A stretch of 64,000 bases of DNA from JBIICI01 sp044238935 (GCA_044238935.1 JBIICI010000010.1:1-64000), one strand, 5' to 3'; shown: positions 35,360-44,990, numbered from the stretch's first letter. Translations and numbers: made by a program. The notes: generated from the sequence alone by a model not told the origin.

Positions 35360-36802
35360 TTACAAATCACGCAACGATTGCGGCAATTGATTTGCCCATT
35401 GCGTGATATTTCCTGCCCCTAAGCAAATCACATAATCATTGGGTTGCGCCAATGATAAGACCAAGGGCGCAAGCTCAGAGTCACTATTTATTGTATAAAC
35501 AGATTTATGACCATGATCACGCAGGCCTTGCGCAAGGCTTTCTTTATTAACGCCCTCAATTTCTTGCTCCCCTGCAGCATAGACATCGGCAATAATCACA
35601 TGATCTGCATCATTAAAACAGGTACAAAACCCTTCGAACAGATCATTTAACCTTGAGTAACGATGCGGTTGTTTCACCGCAATAATGCGCCCTCCTGTGT
35701 CCGCAACAGCTTGGCGTGCTGCCTTCAGAACAGCGGCAATTTCAACAGGGTGATGGCCATAATCATCAATGATGGTAATACCATTAAATTCCCCTGTTTT
35801 GGTAAAGCGCCGCTTGACCCCTTCAAATCCTGCTAAGGAATCGCGCATCTGTGATAAAGATGCCCCCAGCTCATAACCAACCGCCAAAGCGGCCAGCGAA
35901 TTACTGATATTATGCGCCCCTAAAACAGGCAAGACCACATCATTCAAAATCGTACGCTCAGCATTGTTGGAATCAAAAATCACATCAAACATAGATTGAT
36001 GCCCTTGTGTTCTCACATTAACAGCCTGAATATCGGCCTGAGGGTTAAACCCGTAGGAAATAATCCGCTTATCATGAATTGTGGCGCGTAACGCCTGAAC
36101 ATCGGTGTGATCGGTGCAAACAATAGCACAACCGTAAAAAGGAACATTTTCAATGAATTGACGAAATGCTAGCTTCATGTTTTCATAGCTGCCATAATGA
36201 TCTAAATGCTCAGGATCCATATTGGTGACAATCGCAATTGTTGCAGGCAAACGTGTAAATGTACCGTCACTCTCATCGGCTTCTGCGACCATCCAATCGC
36301 CCTGCCCCAATCTGGTATTTGTCCCATAGGCATTGACAATCCCGCCATTAATCACGGTGGGATCAAAGCCACATCCTTCTAAAATAGTACCAACCATTGA
36401 TGTTGTCGTGGTTTTTCCATGCGTCCCCCCCACGGCAACGCCCCATTTCAGGCGCATAAGCTCCGCCAACATTTCAGCACGTTTTACCAAGGGAATTTTT
36501 AATTGTCTTGCTGCAATTAATTCAGGATTATCCTGTTTAATCGCCGATGAAATGACAATATTTTTTGCCAAATCGCCCTGTGGGGTTTGAATATGATCGG
36601 CATCATGCCCGATATAAACATGCACACCTTTGGCACGCAAACGTTTCACATTCGCATTTTCTGCGACATCTGATCCTTGGACGATATAACCAAGCGCATT
36701 TAAAACTTCGGCAATACCGCTCATCCCAATACCGCCAATACCAATAAAATGAAACGCACCAACGTGACGATGGGGAATATGCATACAAAAAGAATCCTTC
36801 AT
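35360..36802 (-). CDS. murC: UDP-N-acetylmuramate--L-alanine ligase
   Basis: This 480-residue Mur ligase has an N-terminal UDP-binding domain (FIGIGGIGMSGIAEVLNALGY), a central ATPase domain with GGTHGKTTTTSMV and the family NMDPEHLDHYGS region, and a C-terminal domain with DDYGHHPVEI. It joins L-alanine to UDP-MurNAc in peptidoglycan precursor synthesis. murC normally sits in the dcw cluster; here it is isolated beside a pseudokinase pair, so the cluster is broken in this genome. An ATG at codon 7 (MHIPHR) is an alternative start. Confidence 0.96.
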   Translation of the reverse strand: MKDSFCMHIPHRHVGAFHFIGIGGIGMSGIAEVLNALGYIVQGSDVAENANVKRLRAKGVHVYIGHDADHIQTPQGDLAKNIVISSAIKQDNPELIAARQLKIPLVKRAEMLAELMRLKWGVAVGGTHGKTTTTSMVGTILEGCGFDPTVINGGIVNAYGTNTRLGQGDWMVAEADESDGTFTRLPATIAIVTNMDPEHLDHYGSYENMKLAFRQFIENVPFYGCAIVCTDHTDVQALRATIHDKRIISYGFNPQADIQAVNVRTQGHQSMFDVIFDSNNAERTILNDVVLPVLGAHNISNSLAALAVGYELGASLSQMRDSLAGFEGVKRRFTKTGEFNGITIIDDYGHHPVEIAAVLKAARQAVADTGGRIIAVKQPHRYSRLNDLFEGFCTCFNDADHVIIADVYAAGEQEIEGVNKESLAQGLRDHGHKSVYTINSDSELAPLVLSLAQPNDYVICLGAGNITQWANQLPQSLRDL

Positions 36803-36868
36803 TCAATCATTAAAAACCACAAAATGGTTTTTCTATCATTATCGATTGATTAGAACTTGTCAAATGAC

Positions 36869-37312
36869 TTATGACGCATCGTTTTTTGCCAAGGGAAAAC
36901 CATATTCATCAACAGGAATATCTCCGGTAACTTCTTTACCCCAGCGTTTAATTAATTCCTTTTGTCGATCTTCTGAATTTTTGATTCTATTTTTTGTGGT
37001 TTCTAACATAATCGAGCTCACAATACCACTGACCGCCCAATCAATAGCATAACCAATGGCCGCACATCCAAAAACAATGATTAAATGCCGTGCATCAATA
37101 ATAATACGCAGCGCATTCGCGATATTATTTTCACCCTGCCACAATTCTGTAATATAAGGAGAAAGACCTGCTAAATTCATTGCACCGATACATAGGGTGA
37201 ATGATTTTGAACGCGTTTTATCAATAAAAAACGCCCCTAATGTTGGCATCAAACCGATACACAGCATCACAGTTGTCGGTAAAACCAACAAAGCCGCAAC
37301 CATAATGATCAT
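36869..37312 (-). CDS. Membrane protein paired with the degenerate kinase
   Basis: This 147-residue protein has about three hydrophobic segments (about 3-30, 38-55 and 70-100) and a charged C-terminal tail (KNRIKNSEDRQKELIKRWGKEVTGD). No known family is evident to me. It follows the kinase-like gene by 38 bp on the same strand, and murC lies 66 bp further. The pairing of a membrane-anchored pseudokinase with a small membrane protein suggests a shared membrane complex, which is inference from adjacency. Confidence 0.55.
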   Translation of the reverse strand: MIIMVAALLVLPTTVMLCIGLMPTLGAFFIDKTRSKSFTLCIGAMNLAGLSPYITELWQGENNIANALRIIIDARHLIIVFGCAAIGYAIDWAVSGIVSSIMLETTKNRIKNSEDRQKELIKRWGKEVTGDIPVDEYGFPLAKNDAS

Positions 37313-37350
37313 GAGTAATAGTCTTTTTTTAATAAAAAATCTCCACTATG

Positions 37351-39504
37351 TTAATTTTGAAATAATTGAATATGGTTTAGATTCATATACAAAAACGTTA
37401 AAATGATAATAAATCCCAAAAGACTGGATACAATCGCGGCGACTTCATGCCCTGTTTTTCGACCGATTAGCTTAGGACGCTCCAAAGATTGTTCTAATAA
37501 TGAAATCTTGTATTTCAGATTTTGATATTCATTCGTTGCACGACGATATTCAAGCGCATCTTGCTTTTGTAATGTCAGATTATCAACCAAGCCAATCATT
37601 TTAAATAAATCGCCATTTTCAACGTGTTTTTCCATGGTTTTCTTTAATTTCTCACGAAGTTCGCGATCATGGAAACGTGTATAGATGGAATGCAAGGCTT
37701 TACTGATCCAAAGCGCAATTTCCTTTTGCTCAGGCAATGTTTCAAAACGCTGAATATTTGCTAAAGTTTTTAAAACACCAAAAACACGACGATATGCTTC
37801 AGGTGAGCCAATATCAACTAAGCTATTATCAATCACTTTGTTCTCACGAACAGATAAAAAAGCAAGGATATGGGTATCAAAAAGCCCATCTGGTGCAGGG
37901 GGATTTGGTTTTCCAATCATATCTTTAATTGATTCCAACAGATCTGACGTCGTCATAATATAATAATTTTTAAATCTAGGCGACAGACAGGGTGCCTCTT
38001 CATTTAAATAATACACGCAACGCTCGATCCCAAAACCAACTTTATCAGAACGTTTCACAAAGTTCTTACAATTTTCGGCCATTTGTGTGTATTTTAAAAT
38101 ATCAACTTTGGTGTTTTCTTGGGTATTCAGCCAATATAATAAAATTCCCTGTTCAAAAATATCAATAAAGGGCTGCAGGTTTTTATGCTGAATCACGGCA
38201 TCGGTAAGCGCATTTCCAATCCCTTCAGGGTGCATCGATAAGCCTTTGTACCGAATGGGGCTTTGGGGGTCTAAGGCAATGCAAACACGGCAGATGGCTC
38301 GATCAATAAATTCACCACTGCGGCCTGATTCCTGCGCTGTTTGTATTGCGATTTCAACTTTTTCGCCCATAATCTCATCTTCTAAAGACCGCAAAACCCA
38401 TTGAGACAGGATACCGCTTTCAATCAATTTTGACGATTTCGCCGTATCAAGCGGCAAATTTAAGGCGATTAATTCAGGACGATAAAATTTATGATTTCCT
38501 AAGACCAAAGGGCGACTTGCTGTTAGTCTTTTAACAGCCTGTTTAGGACTAAGACGCTGACCATCCAACCAGCTCATGACCTCATCAATTGTCCAACGTT
38601 GTGCAGGGTCATCATATAATAACCCCCGTAATAATTCTAAAATCCCCCCTGTAAATCGATCACGTCCCGTAAGCGCAGCATAGCTTCCTTGTTCGATTTT
38701 TTGAGTTGCAATTTCATGCTCTTTCATCTCTTTCAACGGGTTACTATTGCGCATTAACATCGCAATACAGACACCAAAAGCATATAAATCATCGGCTGCC
38801 GTGCCTATTCCACGCCCATTTTTTTGGGTCATGGCGCGTTCAATCGTTAAATATTCGGTGCTCTGCCCATAAGATGGTGGCAAGGCTAAACAATCCCCAA
38901 TCACCACACGGCCTTTCATTTCACCCTTACCCATAAACAAATTATTTAAACGAATACCCCCATGCACGAAATCTTGGTTACGGCAATCATGTAAAGCACT
39001 GACGACAGAGGGAATGACCAAAGACATCACTTGCTCTTGCTTCCAGCCATAGGCCTTTTTTGTTTGATCTGATACTAAGGGCTGATCAATACTATCCTCA
39101 TAAATAATAACAAATTTTTGCTGTTTTTCAGGTGGCCAATAAATAACTTGTGCCTCAACCATATTAACCAAACCTGAATTGGCGATATTTCTGTATTTTA
39201 TTGAAGCATGGGCACGCGGAGGCAAATTTTTCTCACAAATTAATGCAAAATAGCTTTTGGTATATTTCCCCTGCCCCTCCACACGATAGGCTTTTGCAGG
39301 TAAAGAATCAAGATTAGGAAGAGGCTCTGAGAATTTTATATTCAAAAGATCATTAAATTGAATCACAGAAGCGCCGGAACTAGATGTTTTTTGTCCGTTT
39401 TCCAGTGATTCTTTGTTTTTATTGTCTGGGTTCTGATCAGTTGACGATGCAACAACCTCACCAGAATCGGTATTTTTTATGGATTCATCCATGACTATTC
39501 TCAA
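37351..39504 (-). CDS. Membrane-tethered Ser/Thr protein-kinase-like protein, probable pseudokinase
   Basis: This 717-residue protein has a low-complexity N-terminus (1-48) and a kinase-fold domain (about 65-320). The catalytic loop is HGGIRLNNLF (181-190) in place of HRDLKxxN, and the DFG position reads GDCLALPPS (203-211). The glycine-rich loop is not evident, but the subdomain IX segment AADDLYAFGV (236-245) and the subdomain XI-like PAQRWTIDEV are kept. A long helical region (about 330-690) with a coiled coil precedes a single C-terminal membrane helix (about 691-712). Missing the catalytic Asp suggests it does not phosphorylate by the usual mechanism. An ATG at codon 5 is an alternative start. 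Confidence 0.72.
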   Translation of the reverse strand: MRIVMDESIKNTDSGEVVASSTDQNPDNKNKESLENGQKTSSSGASVIQFNDLLNIKFSEPLPNLDSLPAKAYRVEGQGKYTKSYFALICEKNLPPRAHASIKYRNIANSGLVNMVEAQVIYWPPEKQQKFVIIYEDSIDQPLVSDQTKKAYGWKQEQVMSLVIPSVVSALHDCRNQDFVHGGIRLNNLFMGKGEMKGRVVIGDCLALPPSYGQSTEYLTIERAMTQKNGRGIGTAADDLYAFGVCIAMLMRNSNPLKEMKEHEIATQKIEQGSYAALTGRDRFTGGILELLRGLLYDDPAQRWTIDEVMSWLDGQRLSPKQAVKRLTASRPLVLGNHKFYRPELIALNLPLDTAKSSKLIESGILSQWVLRSLEDEIMGEKVEIAIQTAQESGRSGEFIDRAICRVCIALDPQSPIRYKGLSMHPEGIGNALTDAVIQHKNLQPFIDIFEQGILLYWLNTQENTKVDILKYTQMAENCKNFVKRSDKVGFGIERCVYYLNEEAPCLSPRFKNYYIMTTSDLLESIKDMIGKPNPPAPDGLFDTHILAFLSVRENKVIDNSLVDIGSPEAYRRVFGVLKTLANIQRFETLPEQKEIALWISKALHSIYTRFHDRELREKLKKTMEKHVENGDLFKMIGLVDNLTLQKQDALEYRRATNEYQNLKYKISLLEQSLERPKLIGRKTGHEVAAIVSSLLGFIIILTFLYMNLNHIQLFQN

Positions 39505-39579
39505 TTCCTTTGATCGCGGTCATTTTTTATTGTACACATGAATTTACGAATTTTTTGTAAACATATTAGGACGAAAGAA

Positions 39580-40641
39580 ATGAGCTTAAAAATAACACTG
39601 GATGATGTGCGCAACATTTATCAAATGCCCCTTTTGGATCTTGTTTTCCGTGCGGCAGAAGTTCACCGCGAATATCATGATCCACATGAGGTTCAAATGT
39701 GTACACTTCTATCCATTAAAACAGGGGGATGCCCAGAAGATTGCAAATATTGTTCACAATCCATTTTTAATAATGCCAATTTGGAAAAAGAAATTCTGAT
39801 GAAAACGGAAGCCGTTTTAGAAGAAGCCAAAAAAGCCAAAGACGCAGGCTCAACACGTTTTTGTATGGGCGCAGGATGGCGCAATGTGAATGATGGGCGC
39901 GCTTTTGATCGCGTCTTAGAAATGGTCAAAGGCGTGAGTGATATGGGCATGGAAGCCTGTGTAACCTTAGGGATGCTGACCGAAGACCAAGCCATGCGTT
40001 TAAAAGAAGCAGGCTTAAGCGCCTATAACCATAATTTAGATACATCAGAAGATTATTACGATAAAATCATCACCACACGCACCTATCAAGATCGATTAGA
40101 TACAATTGCAAATGTTGCAAAAGCCGGAATTTCTGTATGTTGCGGTGGTATTTTAGGATTGGGGGAATCTGAGGAAGATCGCATATCATTACTGCATACC
40201 TTATGCAATTTATCCCCACAACCAGAATCCGTGCCGATTAATGCACTTGTGCCCGTTGCAGGAACGCCGTTGGAAAACACACCGCCGTTGGACTCCTTTG
40301 AATGGATTCGCACCATCGCCACCGCACGCATTTTAATGCCTCAATCCATGGTGCGCTTGAGTGCAGGACGATTAGATTTATCAAAAGAAACACAGGCCTT
40401 TGCGTTTTTAGCAGGTGCAAATGCGATTTTCACAGGTGAAAAACTACTCACCACACCCAACCCAGAACACGATGCCGATGCTATCCTTATGCAAAGCTTA
40501 GGGCTAAAAGCACGCCCTTCGTTCAAAGATGAACACCAAAATGACAATCAAGAAAAAACCTGTCATAGCACGACATCTTCTGAAAAAAAACAGGGATGCG
40601 GTAGCCAAGGGTGCGGTAGCAAGCAAGGTTGTGGGGGCTAA
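39580..40641 (+). CDS. bioB: Biotin synthase
   Basis: Starting at the ATG at 39580 (a Shine-Dalgarno AGGACGAAAGAA lies just upstream; an earlier in-frame ATG at 39538 lacks one) this is a 353-residue radical-SAM enzyme. The CPEDCKYC motif (51-58) binds the [4Fe-4S] cluster, and downstream are GWRNVNDGRAFDRVLEMV, NHNLDTSEDYY and the C-terminal RLSAGRLDLSKETQAF. It inserts sulfur into dethiobiotin. The C-terminus has an unusual Gly/Cys repeat (GCGSQGCGSKQGCGG) beyond the normal end. No other biotin genes are adjacent. A TIR element begins 5 bp after the stop codon. Confidence 0.93.
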   Translation: MSLKITLDDVRNIYQMPLLDLVFRAAEVHREYHDPHEVQMCTLLSIKTGGCPEDCKYCSQSIFNNANLEKEILMKTEAVLEEAKKAKDAGSTRFCMGAGWRNVNDGRAFDRVLEMVKGVSDMGMEACVTLGMLTEDQAMRLKEAGLSAYNHNLDTSEDYYDKIITTRTYQDRLDTIANVAKAGISVCCGGILGLGESEEDRISLLHTLCNLSPQPESVPINALVPVAGTPLENTPPLDSFEWIRTIATARILMPQSMVRLSAGRLDLSKETQAFAFLAGANAIFTGEKLLTTPNPEHDADAILMQSLGLKARPSFKDEHQNDNQEKTCHSTTSSEKKQGCGSQGCGSKQGCGG

Positions 40642-40645
40642 TCAA

Positions 40646-40817
40646 CGCTGTTGCATGGATCAAAAATCTATTATTTTCCCACTACGCCGTCATCCCGTGC
40701 GTGACACGGGATCTCGTACTTATAAGCAGAGAAATGCTGGATCAAGAGTCCAGCATGACGTCGATGGGTGTGGGATTAAGGGGAAAAAACGATAAATCCT
40801 GATCCATACAACAACGC
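40646..40817. repeat. Short palindromic TIR element, copy E (most complete)
   Basis: About 172 bp. The left end TGTTGCATGGATCA (40649-40662) matches the reverse complement of the right end TGATCCATACAACA (with one mismatch). The body holds hairpin 1 (ATCCCGTG/CACGGGAT), a spacer, hairpin 2 (ATGCTGGA/TCCAGCAT) and a GGGATTAAG tail. It lies between bioB and the convergent corC gene. There is no coding capacity. Confidence 0.7.
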
Positions 40818-40821
40818 AAAG

Positions 40822-41676
40822 CTAATCCGCCAACGTCACCTGAATTAATGTAATTTGATTGCGGTGACGGCGGATGATTTTAAAAGTTAAGTTATAAAAT
40901 GTAAAAACCTGATCCACATCGGGGATGCTGTGTGATTCATATAAAATCAGCCCCGCAAGGGTAGCATAATGATCATCAGGTAAATTCCATTCAAATTCAC
41001 GATTTAAATCACGAATGGTTACAGTGCCATCAATCATCCAGCTATTATGGGATTTTTTACGCACTCCCATAACGGTCACGTCATATTCATCATCAATATC
41101 ACCGACGATTTCTTCTAAAATATCTTCTAATGTGACTGTCCCCATCAGGCTGCCATATTCATCCACAACCAATGCAAAATGTTCTTTTCGTTTCCGAAAA
41201 GCCTGTAATTGATCGAATAAGGTTGTTGTATCGGGGATAAACCATGGATTAGATGCAAAAGAAGGAATTTGAATTTGATCCATTTTCCCTTTTTTATCCA
41301 CAAATTCACGCAATAACGCCTTGGCATGGATAACACCAATAATATTATCGGGCGTATCTTTCCACAACGGAACGCGTGTATAGGGCGATTTTAAAATTTC
41401 TTCTAAAATTAATTCATTGGATTGATCACTATTGACTGACATCATTTTTTTACGATGCGTCATAATTTCTGCAACAGACACATCCGTTAAATCCAAAATT
41501 GATTTTAACATCGCGCGTTGCTGATTAATTTCTGGGGCGTCCCGATCAATATCTTTGCCCCGATATTGTTCAATCACCCCACGCAGTAAATCCAAATGAT
41601 CTCCTCCTGCGACGATAGAGCCATTTATATTTAATTTCTTTAAAATAAAATCGATAATCTTTGAAATAATCAGCAT
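40822..41676 (-). CDS. CorC/HlyC-type CBS-domain protein
   Basis: This 284-residue soluble protein has a CBS pair (about 65-200: VSVAEIMTHRKKMMSV, YTRVPLWKDTPDNIIGVIHAK and HFALVVDEYGSLMGTVTLEDILEEIVGDIDDEYD) and a C-terminal CorC_HlyC transporter-associated domain (about 205-284). It lacks the DUF21 membrane domain and so fits CorC/YbeX, implicated in magnesium and cobalt efflux and envelope stress. It overlaps the aroB stop by 7 bp, which indicates coupling with the shikimate genes. In other bacteria ybeX lies near ybeY/phoH, which are absent here. Confidence 0.88.
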   Translation of the reverse strand: MLIISKIIDFILKKLNINGSIVAGGDHLDLLRGVIEQYRGKDIDRDAPEINQQRAMLKSILDLTDVSVAEIMTHRKKMMSVNSDQSNELILEEILKSPYTRVPLWKDTPDNIIGVIHAKALLREFVDKKGKMDQIQIPSFASNPWFIPDTTTLFDQLQAFRKRKEHFALVVDEYGSLMGTVTLEDILEEIVGDIDDEYDVTVMGVRKKSHNSWMIDGTVTIRDLNREFEWNLPDDHYATLAGLILYESHSIPDVDQVFTFYNLTFKIIRRHRNQITLIQVTLAD

Positions 41677-42797
41677 GATAGATAATTTTCTAAAAAAGAT
41701 TTTAGATGATCAGGATCAATATCTTCCGCCACAAAAGCTTGCCCAATGGCACGGGCTAAAATTAAAATAATTTTCTTATGCTGGGCTTTTTTATCTTTAT
41801 ACAGATAATGCATCACCGCATCAGCTGTTATATCTTTTGAAAAAGATAATTCATGCGGATGCGTCATTAAACCCATCTGTTTTAAATGAGATTTTGCTTT
41901 CTCATAATCCTCCACAGGGCAAATGCCTAAATGAACGGAATAGGCAAATGCCATCATCATGCCAATGGCAACAGCCTCCCCATGCAAAATGCGCCCATCA
42001 TAGCGGCCGATCCCTTCCAATGCATGACCAAAGCTATGACCAAAATTTAATAAAGCGCGGATGTTATTTTGCTCATTCTCATCTTGAATGACAATCTCTG
42101 CTTTTGCACGGCAACAACGCGCGATGGATTGCGCCACGATTTCGGGATTGTTTAAAGCAATAATCGCCTGCCCCGATTGTTCTAAATAGTCAAAAAAATC
42201 AGCTTGATTAATAAAGGCATATTTCACCATTTCAGCATAGCCTGCGCGGCGTTCGCGAATATCCAAAGTTTGCAGCATTGCGGGATCAATATAAACAGCA
42301 CGCGGCTGATAAAATGCCCCGATCAAATTTTTTCCTGCCGCACTATTCACGCCCGTTTTTCCACCAACAGAGCTATCAATTTGCGCCAATAATGTTGTGG
42401 GAATTTGTACAAAATCAATACCACGCAATAAAATTGATGCGCAAAATCCGCCCATATCCCCTACAATGCCGCCGCCCAAGGCAATCAAAATTGTTCTACG
42501 CGTAATTCCTGCCTTTAAAATATCATCAAGAATAGGCAAGAGGTTTTGTAGATTTTTGTGATCTTCCCCCCCCTTAATTGACGCCGTATGGATAATATGG
42601 TCATTCGCATGGTTGAAAACGGCATGGATTTGATCCGCATATAAATCTAATGTACACTCATCACCAAATATAATAAATTGATGCGATTTTGTTTCAGGAT
42701 ATAAATCGCGTAAATACGCCAAAGCCCCCACGCCAATATAAATATTATAGGGCTTATCCACCAAATCAACGTGAATTTTATGCACTGGATTTAACAT
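41670..42797 (-). CDS. aroB: 3-dehydroquinate synthase
   Basis: From ATG 42797 the protein is 375 residues: MLNPVHKIHVDLVDKPYNIYIGVG. The NAD-binding segment GGGIVGDMGGFCASILLRGIDFVQIPTTLLAQIDSSVGGKTGVN and the metal-binding GHAFGH-type motif (here NFGHSFGHALE) are present. An earlier in-frame ATG would overlap much of aroK and is unlikely. It converts DAHP to 3-dehydroquinate with NAD+ and Zn2+. Its start lies 20 bp inside aroK, so the two are coupled; corC overlaps its stop. Confidence 0.93.
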   Translation of the reverse strand: MLNPVHKIHVDLVDKPYNIYIGVGALAYLRDLYPETKSHQFIIFGDECTLDLYADQIHAVFNHANDHIIHTASIKGGEDHKNLQNLLPILDDILKAGITRRTILIALGGGIVGDMGGFCASILLRGIDFVQIPTTLLAQIDSSVGGKTGVNSAAGKNLIGAFYQPRAVYIDPAMLQTLDIRERRAGYAEMVKYAFINQADFFDYLEQSGQAIIALNNPEIVAQSIARCCRAKAEIVIQDENEQNNIRALLNFGHSFGHALEGIGRYDGRILHGEAVAIGMMMAFAYSVHLGICPVEDYEKAKSHLKQMGLMTHPHELSFSKDITADAVMHYLYKDKKAQHKKIILILARAIGQAFVAEDIDPDHLKSFLENYLSC

Positions 42798-43320
42798 TTG
42801 TTTTAATCCATTGCGCCAGTGCCGTGGCGGCATCTTTTGCCGTTTCATGGTGTAAATCAATTTGCAAATTCGCTTTTTTATATAATGGATAACGACGCAC
42901 CCATAATTGTTCAACGCGATCTTCTAAACTATCACCCTGTAATAAGGGACGATGCGATTGCTGACTTAATCGTTCAATCAATATTTCTCGTGCGGTATTG
43001 ATCCAAATACTGATTGTTTTGTCAGCCATAGCCTGCATAATTTCAGGAGATGTCACTGCCCCACCACCTAATGAAATAATGGTACGAGGTTGCGCGCGCT
43101 TAATTACATCTAAAAAAGTTTTGGCCTCAATCTTACGAAATTCTTTCTCACCCTTGCTTGCGAAAATATTTTCGATAATCTGGCATTGCTGCTGTTCAAT
43201 AACGGTATCCAGATCAATATATTTAAACCGCAAATAACGCGCCAAAACTTTCGCAATGGCGGTTTTCCCAGACGCAGGCATACCAATAAGAATGATGGGT
43301 TTTAAATCAAATTGTGACAT
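42778..43320 (-). CDS. aroK: Shikimate kinase
   Basis: From ATG 43320 the protein is 180 residues. P-loop: LIGMPASGKTAIAKVLA, shikimate-binding DLDTVIEQQQ and GGGAV motifs, and a lid region with RPLL (arginine of the ATP lid). It phosphorylates shikimate at O3. The first of three coupled genes aroK-aroB-corC; the alternative ATG 12 codons earlier lacks support. An imperfect-repeat hairpin region separates it from icd upstream. Confidence 0.93.
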   Translation of the reverse strand: MSQFDLKPIILIGMPASGKTAIAKVLARYLRFKYIDLDTVIEQQQCQIIENIFASKGEKEFRKIEAKTFLDVIKRAQPRTIISLGGGAVTSPEIMQAMADKTISIWINTAREILIERLSQQSHRPLLQGDSLEDRVEQLWVRRYPLYKKANLQIDLHHETAKDAATALAQWIKTNVKSSA

Positions 43321-43377
43321 AGATTTATTTGTATCGATCCAGCATCTAAAATGCAAGACAAAAGAGATGAATTATAA

Positions 43378-43409
43378 GTCGCGCTATTTTTACACAAAAA
43401 TAGCGCGAC
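43378..43409. terminator. Long perfect hairpin between icd and aroK
   Basis: GTCGCGCTATTTTT (43378-43391), loop ACAC, AAAAATAGCGCGAC (43396-43409) form a 14-bp perfect stem. A second TAGCGCGAC and an inverted TAGCCGCGCTATA follow up to about 43440. It lies past the icd stop codon (minus strand). It probably terminates icd transcription, though the T run is inside the stem. Confidence 0.55.
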
Positions 43410-43452
43410 AATAGCGCGACTGTGGAAATAGCCGCGCTATAATACAGATCCA

Positions 43453-44904
43453 TTACTCCCCTTGAGCCAAGGAATACCCTGCTTTGTCATTAAATGTATA
43501 GAGATTTTCAATCTTAATAACATCCAACCCAGCCGCCGCCAGTTTATTGGCAAGGCTGTAAATCGCGATATGATCCACAACGCCAGATTCAGCAAATAAG
43601 CGCAAACGCCAATGGTCAGCGGTGAATGTGTCAGGGTGACCATGCGGCCAGACTTTGACGCCGCGGTTTGAGATGATTTTTAAGGTCAAGCCTGATCCTT
43701 TGGCAAGATCAACGATCTTATCCCCCAACACATCTGGCAATCCCTGCCAATCAAGGAATAGATCAACACCCACCAATTTCTTTTCTTCAAAACAAATGGG
43801 TTTTAGGGGCGGTAAATGCACGCCACCTTCCGGCGCATTGGAATAATCCGCAACACGCAAGCGCACAGGCTTTTGACCTAAACGTGCAATGACGGCCTCA
43901 GAAAATTCTTTTGTGCCGACTTTTTTCTTGCTTGAGCCTTCGCGGTAGATTTCGCCTGTATGAATACCGTCTTCCAACGTCACCAGCCACGCATTTTGAA
44001 TTTTTTCCGCCACGTCAGGCTGCCCGATATGGGTCAGCATCATAATCGCGCCATTTAACAACCCTGATGGATTGGCAATCCCTTTGCCTGCAATATCAGG
44101 GGCGGAACCGTGAATGGCCTCAAACATCGCGAAATCTTCGCCGACATTGGATGATCCAGCAAGTCCCACTGATCCCGTGACTTCAGCCGCAATATCGGAA
44201 ATAATATCGCCATATAAATTCGTCGTTACAATCACATCAAAAATATGCGGGGACGCCGCAACCTTTGCCGATCCAATATCAATAATATAATGATCTTGGA
44301 TAATATCAGGATATTCCGCCCCAATCTCATCAAAGACGCGGTGGAATAAACCATCGGTCATTTTCATGATATTATCCTTAGACATACAGGTGACTTTTTT
44401 ACGACCATTGGCGCGCGCATATTCAAAGGCGTAACGCACAATGCGCTCACTTCCGGGTCTGGAGATTAGCTTAACCGCCTCAACCATGCTTTGTGTATGG
44501 CGATATTCGATACCGCCATATAAATCTTCTTCATTTTCGCGGACAATCACCAAATCCATATTCGGATGCTTGGTTTCAACGTACGGCGCGTACGATACAC
44601 AGGGGCGTACGTTTGCAAAAAGCCCTAATGTTTTACGCACTGTAACATTCAAGCTCTTGAATCCACCACCTTGGGGGGTTGTGATGGGGGCTTTTAGAAA
44701 CACTTTTGTGCGCGCAAAGGATTCCCATGAGGAGGGCGCAATCCCTGTTTTTTCGCCTGATTCATAGACAGCCTTGCCGATTTCAATCACTTCGGGCTTA
44801 ATACGCGCCCCTGCCGCAATCAGAATATCCAAGGTCGCCTGCATAATTTCGGGGCCAATCCCATCACCGTATGCTACTGTAATCGGGGTTAAATCTTTGC
44901 TCAT
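43453..44904 (-). CDS. icd: NADP-type isocitrate dehydrogenase, long Rickettsia/Thermus form
   Basis: This 483-residue protein has a beta-decarboxylating dehydrogenase core (about 1-335): YGDGIGPEI, SLNVTVRKTLGLFANVRPC, the Tyr-containing ENEEDLYGGIEY, Lys in CMSKDNIMK, and the metal-binding DIISDIAAEVTGSVGLAGSSN, with EAIHGSAPDIAGKGIANPSG. A C-terminal extension of about 140 residues (from about 345) is characteristic of the Thermus/Rickettsia-type enzyme and shared by alphaproteobacterial relatives. It is the TCA step isocitrate to 2-oxoglutarate. NADP use is inferred from the family. Confidence 0.94.
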   Translation of the reverse strand: MSKDLTPITVAYGDGIGPEIMQATLDILIAAGARIKPEVIEIGKAVYESGEKTGIAPSSWESFARTKVFLKAPITTPQGGGFKSLNVTVRKTLGLFANVRPCVSYAPYVETKHPNMDLVIVRENEEDLYGGIEYRHTQSMVEAVKLISRPGSERIVRYAFEYARANGRKKVTCMSKDNIMKMTDGLFHRVFDEIGAEYPDIIQDHYIIDIGSAKVAASPHIFDVIVTTNLYGDIISDIAAEVTGSVGLAGSSNVGEDFAMFEAIHGSAPDIAGKGIANPSGLLNGAIMMLTHIGQPDVAEKIQNAWLVTLEDGIHTGEIYREGSSKKKVGTKEFSEAVIARLGQKPVRLRVADYSNAPEGGVHLPPLKPICFEEKKLVGVDLFLDWQGLPDVLGDKIVDLAKGSGLTLKIISNRGVKVWPHGHPDTFTADHWRLRLFAESGVVDHIAIYSLANKLAAAGLDVIKIENLYTFNDKAGYSLAQGE

Positions 44905-44990
44905 GTGTTATATCCATTATTTTAAGGGGTTTTATGATTATGCTGCTACTCTAACGCATAGTTCTTTATTTTCTCTTAAAAAGAAACAGA

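Noticed and set aside
36802..37312. Idea that the pseudokinase/membrane pair and murC form one cell-wall regulatory operon
   Set aside because: Same strand and close, but shared function rests only on adjacency; kept as a hint in the pseudokinase finding.
42798..42914. 39-residue N-terminal extension of AroB
   Set aside because: It lies inside aroK, and the family start matches MLNPVHKIHV at 42797.
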